Below are positions 15,958 through 24,446 of a stretch of DNA of 56,113 bases, in pieces. Position numbers and translations under genes: made by a program. Under the pieces are notes generated by a model, which saw only the letters and a list, made by a program, of their open reading frames with translations, did not search any database and was not told where the DNA came from. The stretch covers positions 1-56,113 of the forward strand of contig JAHDEJ010000035.1 of NCBI GenBank assembly GCA_020628865.1, read 5' to 3'. This DNA is from Acidimicrobiales bacterium. GTDB lineage: Bacteria > Actinomycetota > Acidimicrobiia > Acidimicrobiales > SHLQ01. Each line of letters begins with the position of its first letter. Within the stretch, counting starts at the first letter, position 1.

Positions 15958-17286
15958 ATGACGGATACGACTGCAGCGAGCGCCGAACCCATGTTCAATC
16001 CGGACATCGTGACGCCGGAGATGGAGATGGCCGAGAAGGGCGCCGGCGTTCCGGCGGCCGCCGACCTTGCGATCGAGGACATCAACCCGGCCAACGCGCA
16101 CCTCATGCGCGAAGACCGCTGGCAGGATCACTTCACCCGACTCCGCGCCGAGGACCCGGTGCATCTGAACGAGTTGGAGACCGCCGGGCGCTACTGGTCG
16201 ATCACGACGTACGACGACGTTCGGGCGATCGACGGCGATTGGGAGACATTCTCTTCCGCCAAGGGCATCACGCTGGGACTGAAGGAGATCGCCCAGAGCG
16301 AAGAAGGCATGCGGAATGCGGCCGTCAACTCGTTCATCTCCATGGATCCTCCAACGCATACCGATCAGCGCAAGACCGTGCGGTCGGTGTCTGCTCCAGC
16401 GAACCTTCGAAACATCGAGCCGATGATCCGCGAGCGCACCGGAGAGCTCCTCGACTCGCTTCCGGAGGGCGAGACGTTCGACTGGGTCGACACGGTTTCG
16501 GTCGAGCTGACGACCCTCATGCTGGCCACCCTGTTCGACTTTCCGATGGACGACCGCCGGAAGCTGACGCGCTGGTCGGACATCGTGTTCGCCATCCCCG
16601 GGCCGGGAGGCATCGTCGAGACCCAGCAGCAGAAGATCGACGAACTCATGGAGTGCGTCGCCTACTTCGAGCGGCTCTGGGCCGAGCGCCAGGAGAATCC
16701 CGGCTTCGATCTCGTCTCCATGCTCGCCAATGGTGAGGCAACACGGGACATGCCGACCATCGAGCACCTCGGAAACCTCTTGCTGTTGATCGTGGGCGGC
16801 AACGACACCACGCGAAACACGATGACGGGGAGCGTCTACGGTCTGAACACGTTCCCGGAGCAGTACGACAAGCTCATGGCGAACCCGGAGCTCATCGAGG
16901 GCTTCGTGCCGGAGGTCATTCGGTGGCAGACGCCGCTGGCCTACATGCGCCGTACGGCAACCCGGGACGTCGAGTTCGGCGGCAAGCAGATCCGGAAGAA
17001 CGACCAGGTGCTCATGTGGTACCTGTCCGCCAATCAGGACACGGACATGTTCGAGGACGCGCACGTGCTCGACATCGAGCGGCCGAACGCCGATCGGCAT
17101 CTCTCGTTCGGCTACGGCATCCATTTCTGCATGGGCAGCCGGGTCGCCGAACTGCAGTTACGCGTCCTCTGGGAGGAGATCCTGCAACGGTTCGAGCGAA
17201 TCGAGATCCAGGACCAGCCGGAGCGGGTGTTCTCCTCGTTCGTACACGGCTATTCGACGCTCCCGGTCCAGGTGACGCGTCGCTGA
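15958..17286 (+). CDS. Cytochrome P450
   Basis: A 442-residue soluble bacterial P450. The I-helix oxygen-activation motif is GGNDTTRN (about residue 280). The K-helix ExxR is EVIR (near 320), and the heme loop is FGYGIHFCMGSRVAELQ (near 380), with the Cys thiolate ligand. An extended acidic N-terminus of about 40 residues precedes the fold. Substrates of this branch are often steroid side chains, terpenes or fatty acids. No ferredoxin or ferredoxin reductase gene is adjacent. The ATG at 15958 follows AGGGGGCC closely. It converges on the DUF4392 gene with a 13-bp gap. Confidence 0.9.
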   Translation: MTDTTAASAEPMFNPDIVTPEMEMAEKGAGVPAAADLAIEDINPANAHLMREDRWQDHFTRLRAEDPVHLNELETAGRYWSITTYDDVRAIDGDWETFSSAKGITLGLKEIAQSEEGMRNAAVNSFISMDPPTHTDQRKTVRSVSAPANLRNIEPMIRERTGELLDSLPEGETFDWVDTVSVELTTLMLATLFDFPMDDRRKLTRWSDIVFAIPGPGGIVETQQQKIDELMECVAYFERLWAERQENPGFDLVSMLANGEATRDMPTIEHLGNLLLLIVGGNDTTRNTMTGSVYGLNTFPEQYDKLMANPELIEGFVPEVIRWQTPLAYMRRTATRDVEFGGKQIRKNDQVLMWYLSANQDTDMFEDAHVLDIERPNADRHLSFGYGIHFCMGSRVAELQLRVLWEEILQRFERIEIQDQPERVFSSFVHGYSTLPVQVTRR

Positions 17287-17299
17287 GAAAGTGCGGGCG

Positions 17300-18316
17300 T
17301 CAGTCCGCGAGTTGCTTGTGAACGATCGCATCGCAGAGTTGTGCGACGGCGATATGCGTTTCGGGGGCCATCCCATCGACGTGATCGTCGATGATTCCGT
17401 GGGTGGAGTTGATCAGCCCCTCGGCGACCATCACGTCGAGCAGTCGGCGTTCGGCGTTCGGACTGTGGAGTAGCCGGGCGTCGCCGGCCCGAACCGCCAT
17501 GGCGGCGGCGATGGCCGTGCAGCCCCAGTTGGACACCGCTGCGGTCACGAGCACGTCAGCCGTGGACACGGCGCCGATACCACCGCCACACGGGCAGCTT
17601 CCGTCCGCTCCGAAGGGCACGTGCGACTTCACCTGGTCGGCAACGTTGCCCATGCCGATCTCGTTGCCCCCGTCGCCGATCGCCACGACGGGAATGCCAC
17701 GCCGTGTGCCCTCGTCGAAGAGGTCGTCGATTCGAGCGCGGCCCATTCCGTAGTCCCGACCGCGCATGTTGTAGTACACGCCGTTGACGTTGCGTCCGAC
17801 GCGTTCGGTCGAGATCAGGAGGTCCGGGTCGAGTTCATCGAGCAGGACGGTCGCAGCCGCCGGCCCCTCGTCATCGGTGAGTGGGAACGACCGCTTGGAA
17901 GCGACGACGAGGCTGCCCTCTGCGTTAGCCCGACGGGCAGCGTCGAGATCGACCATCGAACAACCGGCCGCCTGAAAAACGCGTCCCATCGGGCCGAGGA
18001 GCGCATCTTCGGCCACGAGCACAACGGTCGCGCGTCGCGCGAGGACGAGTGCCCGGGCCAGCGCTGCCGCGCCCGACGGCCCGTCGTTCTCGCCGATCTC
18101 GGCGGAGATCCACGCCCTCGACACCGATCCCGTCGTCAGAACCACGGTTCCTCCCTCGGGGACGCTGAGGAGCGCAGATGCCGCCGCGCCGACGAGCGAA
18201 CCTCCCTGCTGTGCTCTCGCTGCGACGTACAGCGGTTCGATCCCCCGATTGCCGATGTCCAGGTTGACCAGCCGATCGAGCCGGTCGTCCATCTGTGCGA
18301 GCAGTGCATCGTCCAT
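17300..18316 (-). CDS. DUF4392 / D-glutamate-cyclase-type domain protein
   Basis: A 338-residue protein with the DUF4392 signature GDGGNEIGMGN in its centre and a following CPCGGGIGAVSTADVLV segment. In the vertebrate mitochondrial protein DGLUCY this domain interconverts D-glutamate and 5-oxo-D-proline; bacterial members are mostly uncharacterised. The ATG at 18316 has GGAAGGAA eight bases upstream, formed by the end of the previous gene, whose stop lies 2 bp before it. It is the last gene of the eight-gene operon. The domain call is good; the reaction here is inference. Confidence 0.72.
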   Translation of the reverse strand: MDDALLAQMDDRLDRLVNLDIGNRGIEPLYVAARAQQGGSLVGAAASALLSVPEGGTVVLTTGSVSRAWISAEIGENDGPSGAAALARALVLARRATVVLVAEDALLGPMGRVFQAAGCSMVDLDAARRANAEGSLVVASKRSFPLTDDEGPAAATVLLDELDPDLLISTERVGRNVNGVYYNMRGRDYGMGRARIDDLFDEGTRRGIPVVAIGDGGNEIGMGNVADQVKSHVPFGADGSCPCGGGIGAVSTADVLVTAAVSNWGCTAIAAAMAVRAGDARLLHSPNAERRLLDVMVAEGLINSTHGIIDDHVDGMAPETHIAVAQLCDAIVHKQLAD

Positions 18317-18318
18317 GG

Positions 18319-19605
18319 TCAGGTTCCTTCCGAGCCGAAGAGCAGCGCTTCGAACCACGACAGGTCCGACAGTTTGGCGGCAATGGTGTCGATGGCCCCG
18401 TCCACGGCCGCAGCGAGTGCGACCGCCCCACCGACGGCCTCGGCGGCGCCGGCAGTGGGCTTGAGCCGGATCGAAACCCGCCCACCGGGCTGCCCGTGGG
18501 TGTTGACCGTCAGTACGCCATGGTCTCGCAGCAGGAGCATTCCGACCGCTGCGGTGACTTCACAGGGAACGAGGTCGGTGTGATCTGTGCCCCTACGGTC
18601 GAGGGCACGTTGCATGACGACGTCTTCGGCCAGGCTCGGTCCCAGATCCGAGCGGACGAGTCCCTCGTCGCCGAGTCTGGCGACCAACGCGTCGGCGACT
18701 GCGGCGCCGTCTGCGGCCTCCTGCAAAAGGAGCTCCGGAGCGAATCCCTCCAGCGATCGAACGGCCCCGAGAGCGATCGGCGCCCTGGCCTCGATTCCCA
18801 GTTCCGACGCTCGCGCAAGCACGGCGAGAACCGGCCCTTCACGACCCACGAGCACACCGCCACGCGGGCCGCTGAGGCCCGCCTTGTCCGTGTTGGTGAT
18901 GGCCAGGTCGCCACCGAGTTCGAGACTCTTCGCGCCGTCGTGCAGCACCGGCCGCAGCCGTGCCCCATACGCCTCATCCATGAACACGGTTGCACCGTGG
19001 TCATGAGCGGCGGCAACCGCCGATCGCGTCAGGTCGTCCGGCATGCGGACAAGCGTGCTCGTGACCGTCGTGATCACGACGAGTGCCGGGTTCGTCGACT
19101 CGATGACATCTCGTACGGAGCCGCCGCCACCGGTCTCGACCAGTTCCACACCGGCCAACGCACATCCTCGGATGACGGAAGCGTGACTGCGGTCGCCGTC
19201 CGGCACCACGGAAACCACCGGTCGCCCTTCGTAGAGGGCCGAGACGGCGGCGACGATTCCGCCCGAGGTTCGGTTGGTGACCACTGCGACATCGGTTGGC
19301 TGTCCCCCGAGGTGATCGATTGCAACGGCCCGCAACCGGTCTGCGAAGCGACCCGGCCCGATCCACTCCTCGGCGAGCTCCAGGTCGTCGGCCGTCAGCG
19401 GGAACTCGCGTGCGTTGCCGGTGAACACACCGATGGATGCCAAGCCGTGTTCGGCAACTCGTTCGGCGGCGACCATCTGGGCACGGCGCAGCCGGCGGAC
19501 CTCGTCGGCGCTCGACGACAAGAGCTGGCCGCGCGCGTAGCCGACCGTTGGGTCCAGCGGGTTGCCGAACGCGTCGTGTGGCGAAGCGGAGCTGGTGGAG
19601 TTCAC
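18319..19605 (-). CDS. SelA-like fold-type I PLP-dependent enzyme
   Basis: A 428-residue aminotransferase-fold protein in the SelA-like group. PLP contacts are His141 in GDRSHASV, Asp210 in FMDEAYGA and the probable Schiff-base Lys241 in NTDKAGLSGPRGG, followed by the GGxLVG turn of the SelA group. Relatives include selenocysteine synthase and D-glucosaminate-6-phosphate ammonia-lyase, which catalyse beta-elimination or replacement. No selB or tRNA-Sec is seen here, so selenium use is unlikely. The start is a GTG overlapping the stop of the aldehyde dehydrogenase. It is immediately followed by the DUF4392 gene, suggesting a shared substrate. Confidence 0.68.
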   Translation of the reverse strand: MNSTSSASPHDAFGNPLDPTVGYARGQLLSSSADEVRRLRRAQMVAAERVAEHGLASIGVFTGNAREFPLTADDLELAEEWIGPGRFADRLRAVAIDHLGGQPTDVAVVTNRTSGGIVAAVSALYEGRPVVSVVPDGDRSHASVIRGCALAGVELVETGGGGSVRDVIESTNPALVVITTVTSTLVRMPDDLTRSAVAAAHDHGATVFMDEAYGARLRPVLHDGAKSLELGGDLAITNTDKAGLSGPRGGVLVGREGPVLAVLARASELGIEARAPIALGAVRSLEGFAPELLLQEAADGAAVADALVARLGDEGLVRSDLGPSLAEDVVMQRALDRRGTDHTDLVPCEVTAAVGMLLLRDHGVLTVNTHGQPGGRVSIRLKPTAGAAEAVGGAVALAAAVDGAIDTIAAKLSDLSWFEALLFGSEGT

Positions 19606-21086
19606 GTCGCGAGCCGCATGGTGACGGACTTCCTCGACGTGTACGCCTCGAGCGCGCCTTCGATCGAGTATTCACGACCCTGACCGCTCTGTTTCACGCC
19701 ACCGTACGACATTCCGGGGATCTGCCCGCCGCCGTCGTTCACCCAGATCCAACCGGCTTCCAACGCGTCGCTGGTTCGCATGATCGTGTTGACGTCTTGG
19801 CTGAAGATGAAGGCGGCAAGGCCGTAGTGGGTGTCGTTCGCCATCGCGATCACCTCACCCTCATCGGACCAGGGAATGGCCACCATCACGGGCCCGAACA
19901 CCTCTTCGCGGCTGATGCGCCAATCGTTGTCCACACCGGAGAGCACGGTTGGGATGGGCTGAAAGGCGGAAGCATCCTCAACGGGAACGGGCGTGGAGCC
20001 GGTGAGGAACGTGGCGCCCGCCTGCTCAGCTTCGGCGACGTAATTGCGAACCTCCTCGTACCGCTCTGCGTTCACGATCGCGCCGATGTCGGCTGCTTCA
20101 TCGAGCGCATCGCCAACCACCATCCGTTCCGCGATCTCGACGACCTTCGTCATCACCGGCTCCCACACGTCCTCATGAACGAACAGTCGCGAGCCGGCGG
20201 TGCAGGATTGTCCCTGCCGGGCGAAGCGCATCGCGTTGACGATGCCCTGCGCCGTGGCGTCGACGCGGTCCGGCGCTCCGGCATCCGGGAAGACGATGCA
20301 CGGGCTCTTCCCACCGAGTTCGAGCGTCGAGTGGGCCAGCCGTTCAGCCGCCTGCCGGGCGACCGAGAACCCCACCTCCGAGGATCCCGTGAACGACAGC
20401 TTGTCGACATCCGGATGCGCAGCGAGGGCCGCCCCGGCCTCCTCGCCGACGCCGGTGACCACGTTGAACACGCCAGCGGGAAACAGGTCGGCGGCGAGTT
20501 CGGTGAGTCGGAGGATGGCCAGCGGCGCATCCTCGGCCGGTTTCAGGACCAGCGTGTTGCCAGTCGCCAACGCCATGGAGATCTTTCCGCACCCAAGCTG
20601 CAACGGTGAGTTCCACGGGATGATCGACCCGACGACGCCAAGGGGTTCACGGGTCGAATACGAGAAGAGTCCGGGTCCGAACGGGAGCACTTCGCCCTTC
20701 TGCTCGACCGCCACGCCGCCGAAATACGTGAGCACACCTGCCGCGCCGGCGGTCTCGCCGCGGGATTGGGTGCGGATGGCGTTCCCGGTCTCGGCCGCGA
20801 GCAGCCGTGCCACCTCCTCGTGGTTGGCGGAGAGCCGGCGACCGAGCTCGGCGAGGAGCGCACCGCGCTCGCTTGCCGGGCGCGCCCGCCATTCGGGGAG
20901 CGCTCGGCGGGCCGCAGCGACCGCAGTGTCGATCTCGGCTGCGCCGCCCTTGCCGACGGTGGTGATCGTCTCCCGTCGCGACGGATTCTCCACGTCGAGC
21001 GTGTCCGCAGGCCGGTGCCACGCCCCATCGATGAAACAGCCGGCGAGACCGTCGGTTGGCAGGCTGATGGGAAGCAGGTCGGTCAC
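19602..21086 (-). CDS. NAD(P)-dependent aldehyde dehydrogenase
   Basis: A 494-residue ALDH-superfamily enzyme. It carries the Asn-containing oxyanion segment VGSIIPWNSPLQ near residue 155, the general base Glu in LELGGKSP (about 254) and the nucleophilic Cys in GQSCTAGSR (about 288). The closing motif YGGVKQSGQGRE is present. Substrates of similar enzymes include betaine aldehyde, succinate semialdehyde and aminoaldehydes. The start is a GTG at 21086 overlapping the upstream TGA (GTGA), with AGGAGA about eight bases before it, so a longer in-frame extension is rejected. Its place in an amine operon suggests it oxidises the aldehyde left by deamination or demethylation. Confidence 0.9.
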   Translation of the reverse strand: MTDLLPISLPTDGLAGCFIDGAWHRPADTLDVENPSRRETITTVGKGGAAEIDTAVAAARRALPEWRARPASERGALLAELGRRLSANHEEVARLLAAETGNAIRTQSRGETAGAAGVLTYFGGVAVEQKGEVLPFGPGLFSYSTREPLGVVGSIIPWNSPLQLGCGKISMALATGNTLVLKPAEDAPLAILRLTELAADLFPAGVFNVVTGVGEEAGAALAAHPDVDKLSFTGSSEVGFSVARQAAERLAHSTLELGGKSPCIVFPDAGAPDRVDATAQGIVNAMRFARQGQSCTAGSRLFVHEDVWEPVMTKVVEIAERMVVGDALDEAADIGAIVNAERYEEVRNYVAEAEQAGATFLTGSTPVPVEDASAFQPIPTVLSGVDNDWRISREEVFGPVMVAIPWSDEGEVIAMANDTHYGLAAFIFSQDVNTIMRTSDALEAGWIWVNDGGGQIPGMSYGGVKQSGQGREYSIEGALEAYTSRKSVTMRLAT

Positions 21087-21967
21087 GAGTCGTCTCCTGG
21101 AAGCAGTGTGCGATAGAGGGCGGAGTAGTCGAGGTCTCCATTGCCGGCCTCGGCGAATTCGGTGAAGCGCTCTGCCGCTTGGCGGCCGAACGAGGTCTCG
21201 AGTGAGACGGAGGCGGCAGCGGCTTGCGCCAGCCGAAGGTCCTTCGCCATGAGGCGCGCAGCGAAGCCTGGCTCGTAGCCATTGGACGATGGCGCGCCAT
21301 CGACAACGTCGGGAACCGGGCACCGGTTGTCGAGCGTCCAGCACGCGGCGGCCGCGTTCGAACACAGCGCGTGAAACGCGGACGCATCGAGGCCGAGAGC
21401 GTCAGCCAATGCGAACCCCTCGAAGACGGCCAGACCCGTGATGCCCACGATCATGTTGTGACAGGCCTTTGCCGCCTGACCCATTCCAGTGGGGCCGAAC
21501 GTCGTGACACGCGACCCGAGCGTGTCGAGGAGCGGTCGAATGCGTTCGACGGCGTCGTCACGTCCTCCGACCATGAAGCTGAGCGTGCCCGCAGCGGCGC
21601 CCTCGGGTCCGCCCGATACCGGTGCGTCCACGAGCTCGAGGCCTCGTTCGGATGCCGCAGTGTGGAGTGCAGCCGTCGTTTCGACATCGATCGTCGAGCA
21701 GTCCAAAAACACGGTTCCGTCGGCGACGTCCTCACGAACCGACGCGTGGACCGCCGCCACGTGTTCACCTTCGGGAAGCATCGTCAGGACGACGTCAGCG
21801 GTCGAGACGTCCACATCGGTGGGTGGTGGAGCAGCGCCGCCTGCCGCGCCGAAGGCCTCGCGTGCCGCCGCTGAGACGTCGGTGGCCACCAGGTCGATGC
21901 CGGCGTCGAACAGCGTTCGCGCCATCGGCAGCCCCATCGTTCCCAGCCCGAACTGCACCACTCGCAT
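21083..21967 (-). CDS. 3-hydroxyisobutyrate dehydrogenase family (beta-hydroxyacid dehydrogenase)
   Basis: A 294-residue NAD-binding protein of the 6PGDH-like family. The N-terminal Rossmann motif is GLGTMGLPMA (residues 7-16). The substrate loop is DAPVSGGPEGAAAGTL near 120, and the catalytic lysine segment is GQAAKACHNMI near 168. The family interconverts beta-hydroxyacids and semialdehydes such as 3-hydroxyisobutyrate, tartronate and 4-hydroxybutyrate. It starts at the ATG at 21967, 13 bp after the flavoprotein stop, and its stop is shared with the ALDH start. Together with the ALDH it could take a semialdehyde either way. Confidence 0.86.
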   Translation of the reverse strand: MRVVQFGLGTMGLPMARTLFDAGIDLVATDVSAAAREAFGAAGGAAPPPTDVDVSTADVVLTMLPEGEHVAAVHASVREDVADGTVFLDCSTIDVETTAALHTAASERGLELVDAPVSGGPEGAAAGTLSFMVGGRDDAVERIRPLLDTLGSRVTTFGPTGMGQAAKACHNMIVGITGLAVFEGFALADALGLDASAFHALCSNAAAACWTLDNRCPVPDVVDGAPSSNGYEPGFAARLMAKDLRLAQAAAASVSLETSFGRQAAERFTEFAEAGNGDLDYSALYRTLLPGDDS

Positions 21968-21980
21968 CGTCGTCGTCCTC

Positions 21981-24446
21981 TCAGCCTCTCGGGCGCTCGT
22001 GATCCGGATCGTAGATGCCGTGTTCGTGACGCTTGGCGGGGAGGTCCGCTCCGTAGCCGTCGATCGTGAAGCCGTCGACCGTCGATGCATGACGGCCCTC
22101 GACGTAGCCGAGGCAGATGCGTTCGCCTGTACGGAACCCCATCGACGCCGACGTCACGAAACCGACAGCTTCACCGTCGACGCGGATCGGAGCAGACGGC
22201 GGCGGGTCGCCGGCCGGACCGGGCATCGTTGCGGTGTCCACGGTCCAGACGCCGTAGCTCCATCCCGGTGGTTGGTCGGCCATCGCACGCGCAGCGTCGC
22301 GGCCGATGAAGTCCGGCTTGTCGAGGTCGAGGAATCGGTCCAAGCCGACATCGAACGGGGTGTACTCCACGCCGAACTCGCTCCCCCACCCGTGGTAGCC
22401 CTTCTCCACCCGCATGGCGTTCAGCGCATACGAGCCGAAGTCGCGAAGGCCGAGATCGGCCCCTGCTTCCTGGATTGACTGGTAGAGCGGTCCGAGGTCG
22501 GCGTCGTCGACGTGCAGCTCCCAGCCGAGCTCCCCAACGAAGCTGACTCGCAGCGCCGTCACCATCACGCCGGCGATCTCGACCTCGCGCAGCGACATCC
22601 AGGGCGCCGCCTGTTTGGACAGGTCGGCATCGGTGAGACGAGACAGCAGGTCGCGGGACTTCGGCCCCATGACCATCAGCGTCGACGTGCGTTCGGTACC
22701 GATCGACAACCGAACGGAACCGTCGGCAGGAAGATGTTGTTGGAGCCAGTCGAAGTCTCGTTCGCGCGCGGCTGTCGGCCCGAGCCACAGGAAGCGGTCT
22801 TCGGCGAATCGGCCGATCGTGGCTTCGCTCCACACCGTGCCGTTGGGTCGAAGAAGATACGACAGGCGCACCCGTCCGACTCCGGGAAGGCGCGTGCAGA
22901 TCATCTTGTCGAGGAAGTCGGCGGCTCCGGGCCCGGAGATCTCGTAGCGGGTGAAGCCGCCGTGGTCCATCACACCGACGTGGTCACGGACGGCCCGACA
23001 CTCCTCGGCGACGGCGTCGTGCCAGTGCTCGTCCCGGTAGCTGAGGGTCTCGTGGGCGTACTCGTCGGCACCGAACCAGAAGGCCCGTTCCCAGCCGGCG
23101 ATCTGGCCGAATCGTGCGCCCTTCTCGGCGAGCGTGTCGTAGAGGGGCGTTTGCTGCACTGGGCGGGCAGAGGTCCACATGCGATGCGGGAACGGAGCCC
23201 CATATTGATGTTCGTACATCTCGCGGACGCGGGTGTTCGCATACGAGTCCCGACCGCTGCCGGCCAGCGCCCAGCCGCCGAATCGGCGGGGGTCCCATGG
23301 CCAGACGTCCCATTCGGTGTCGCCGCCCGTGATCATTTCCGTCAGTACCTTGCCGGCGGCCGCCGCGTGAGTGATGCCGATCTGCACCCCAACCGCTTGG
23401 TAGAAGCCCTCGACGCCCGGGGCGGGGCCGATCAGCGGGTTCATGTCGGGGGTGTACGTGATCGGTCCGTTGACGAACTCGGCGATGCCGACCTCGCCGA
23501 GAAGCGGCACGTGGGCCATCGCCAACTCGGCGATCTCGGCGATGCCCTCGTCGTCCGGTGCGAACAGCGACGCGTCGAACACGTCGGGTTTGGCGTCCTC
23601 CCAGACCGTGCGCCCTTCGTGGCCGTAATTGCCGAACAGCAGGCGGTCGTTCTCGCGGCGAAGGTAGAACATGATCTCCGGGTCGCGGACGAGCGGGAAG
23701 ACCTCGGTGTTCTCCACCAGTTCGGGAACCGCACCGGTCACCAGGTATTGGTGTTCGAGGACGGCGAGCGGCACCTCGATCCCCGCCATGGCGGAGATTT
23801 CGGCCCCGTAGAACCCGGCCGCGTTGATCACGATATCGCAGTCGATCGTCTCCGTCTGCCCCTTCCGCTCCACGTGGACTCGCCAACGGGCGTCGCCGCC
23901 GTCGACCGGGTCGATGCCGACCACGCGAGTGTGTCGCCACACATCTGCACCCATCGCGCGGGAGCGACGCGCCAACGATTGGGTCAGCCCACTCGGGTCG
24001 ATGTCTCCCTCATACGGGTCGAGTAGGCCGGCGATGACGGTACCGTCATCCGACCAGTACGGGTGCATCGCCTCCATCTCTGCCGGAGACACGATTTCAA
24101 GATCGAAGCCGAGCCCCGTGGCGATCGCCACGAGGTGGTGAAAGTGATCGATCCGGTCGGGGGTGTGGCCCGGCCAGAATGCCTTGGTGTGGCGATACGT
24201 GATCGGATCGTCGGGGTCATCGGCGAGCTTCGAATACGTTTCCCACGCATAGTTGCCCGCCCGCTGGCCGAGCCAGCTGTTCGAGAATGTCGGAACGTTG
24301 CCGGCGGCGTGCCAGGTGGAGCCGGCTGTGAGTTCGTGCTTCTCCACCAGCACCGAATCGGTACGACCGGCCGTGGCGAGGTGCCATTGAATCGACGCGC
24401 CGACGGCACCGCCGCCGATCACCACGATCTCGAACCGTTCACTCAC
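21981..24446 (-). CDS. Dimethylglycine/sarcosine dehydrogenase-like FAD oxidoreductase fused to a GcvT domain
   Basis: An 821-residue two-domain protein. The N-terminal DAO-type flavoprotein has GGGAVG at residues 11-16, and His46 in AGSTWHAAGN sits at the position that covalently holds FAD in dimethylglycine dehydrogenases. The C-terminal half from about residue 430 is a folate-binding GcvT aminomethyltransferase domain (VMDHGGFTRYEISGPGAADFL and later GELGWELHV). Such enzymes oxidatively remove an N-methyl group and pass it to tetrahydrofolate. The start is a GTG overlapping the MttB gene's TGA. The actual N-methyl substrate is unknown, but it must be compatible with the MttB protein encoded just before it. 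Confidence 0.87.
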   Translation of the reverse strand: MSERFEIVVIGGGAVGASIQWHLATAGRTDSVLVEKHELTAGSTWHAAGNVPTFSNSWLGQRAGNYAWETYSKLADDPDDPITYRHTKAFWPGHTPDRIDHFHHLVAIATGLGFDLEIVSPAEMEAMHPYWSDDGTVIAGLLDPYEGDIDPSGLTQSLARRSRAMGADVWRHTRVVGIDPVDGGDARWRVHVERKGQTETIDCDIVINAAGFYGAEISAMAGIEVPLAVLEHQYLVTGAVPELVENTEVFPLVRDPEIMFYLRRENDRLLFGNYGHEGRTVWEDAKPDVFDASLFAPDDEGIAEIAELAMAHVPLLGEVGIAEFVNGPITYTPDMNPLIGPAPGVEGFYQAVGVQIGITHAAAAGKVLTEMITGGDTEWDVWPWDPRRFGGWALAGSGRDSYANTRVREMYEHQYGAPFPHRMWTSARPVQQTPLYDTLAEKGARFGQIAGWERAFWFGADEYAHETLSYRDEHWHDAVAEECRAVRDHVGVMDHGGFTRYEISGPGAADFLDKMICTRLPGVGRVRLSYLLRPNGTVWSEATIGRFAEDRFLWLGPTAARERDFDWLQQHLPADGSVRLSIGTERTSTLMVMGPKSRDLLSRLTDADLSKQAAPWMSLREVEIAGVMVTALRVSFVGELGWELHVDDADLGPLYQSIQEAGADLGLRDFGSYALNAMRVEKGYHGWGSEFGVEYTPFDVGLDRFLDLDKPDFIGRDAARAMADQPPGWSYGVWTVDTATMPGPAGDPPPSAPIRVDGEAVGFVTSASMGFRTGERICLGYVEGRHASTVDGFTIDGYGADLPAKRHEHGIYDPDHERPRG

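Noticed and set aside
18319-19605. Selenocysteine synthase (selA) annotation
   Set aside because: Only the general SelA-like fold matches; no selB, selD or tRNA-Sec is nearby, and the operon context is amine catabolism.
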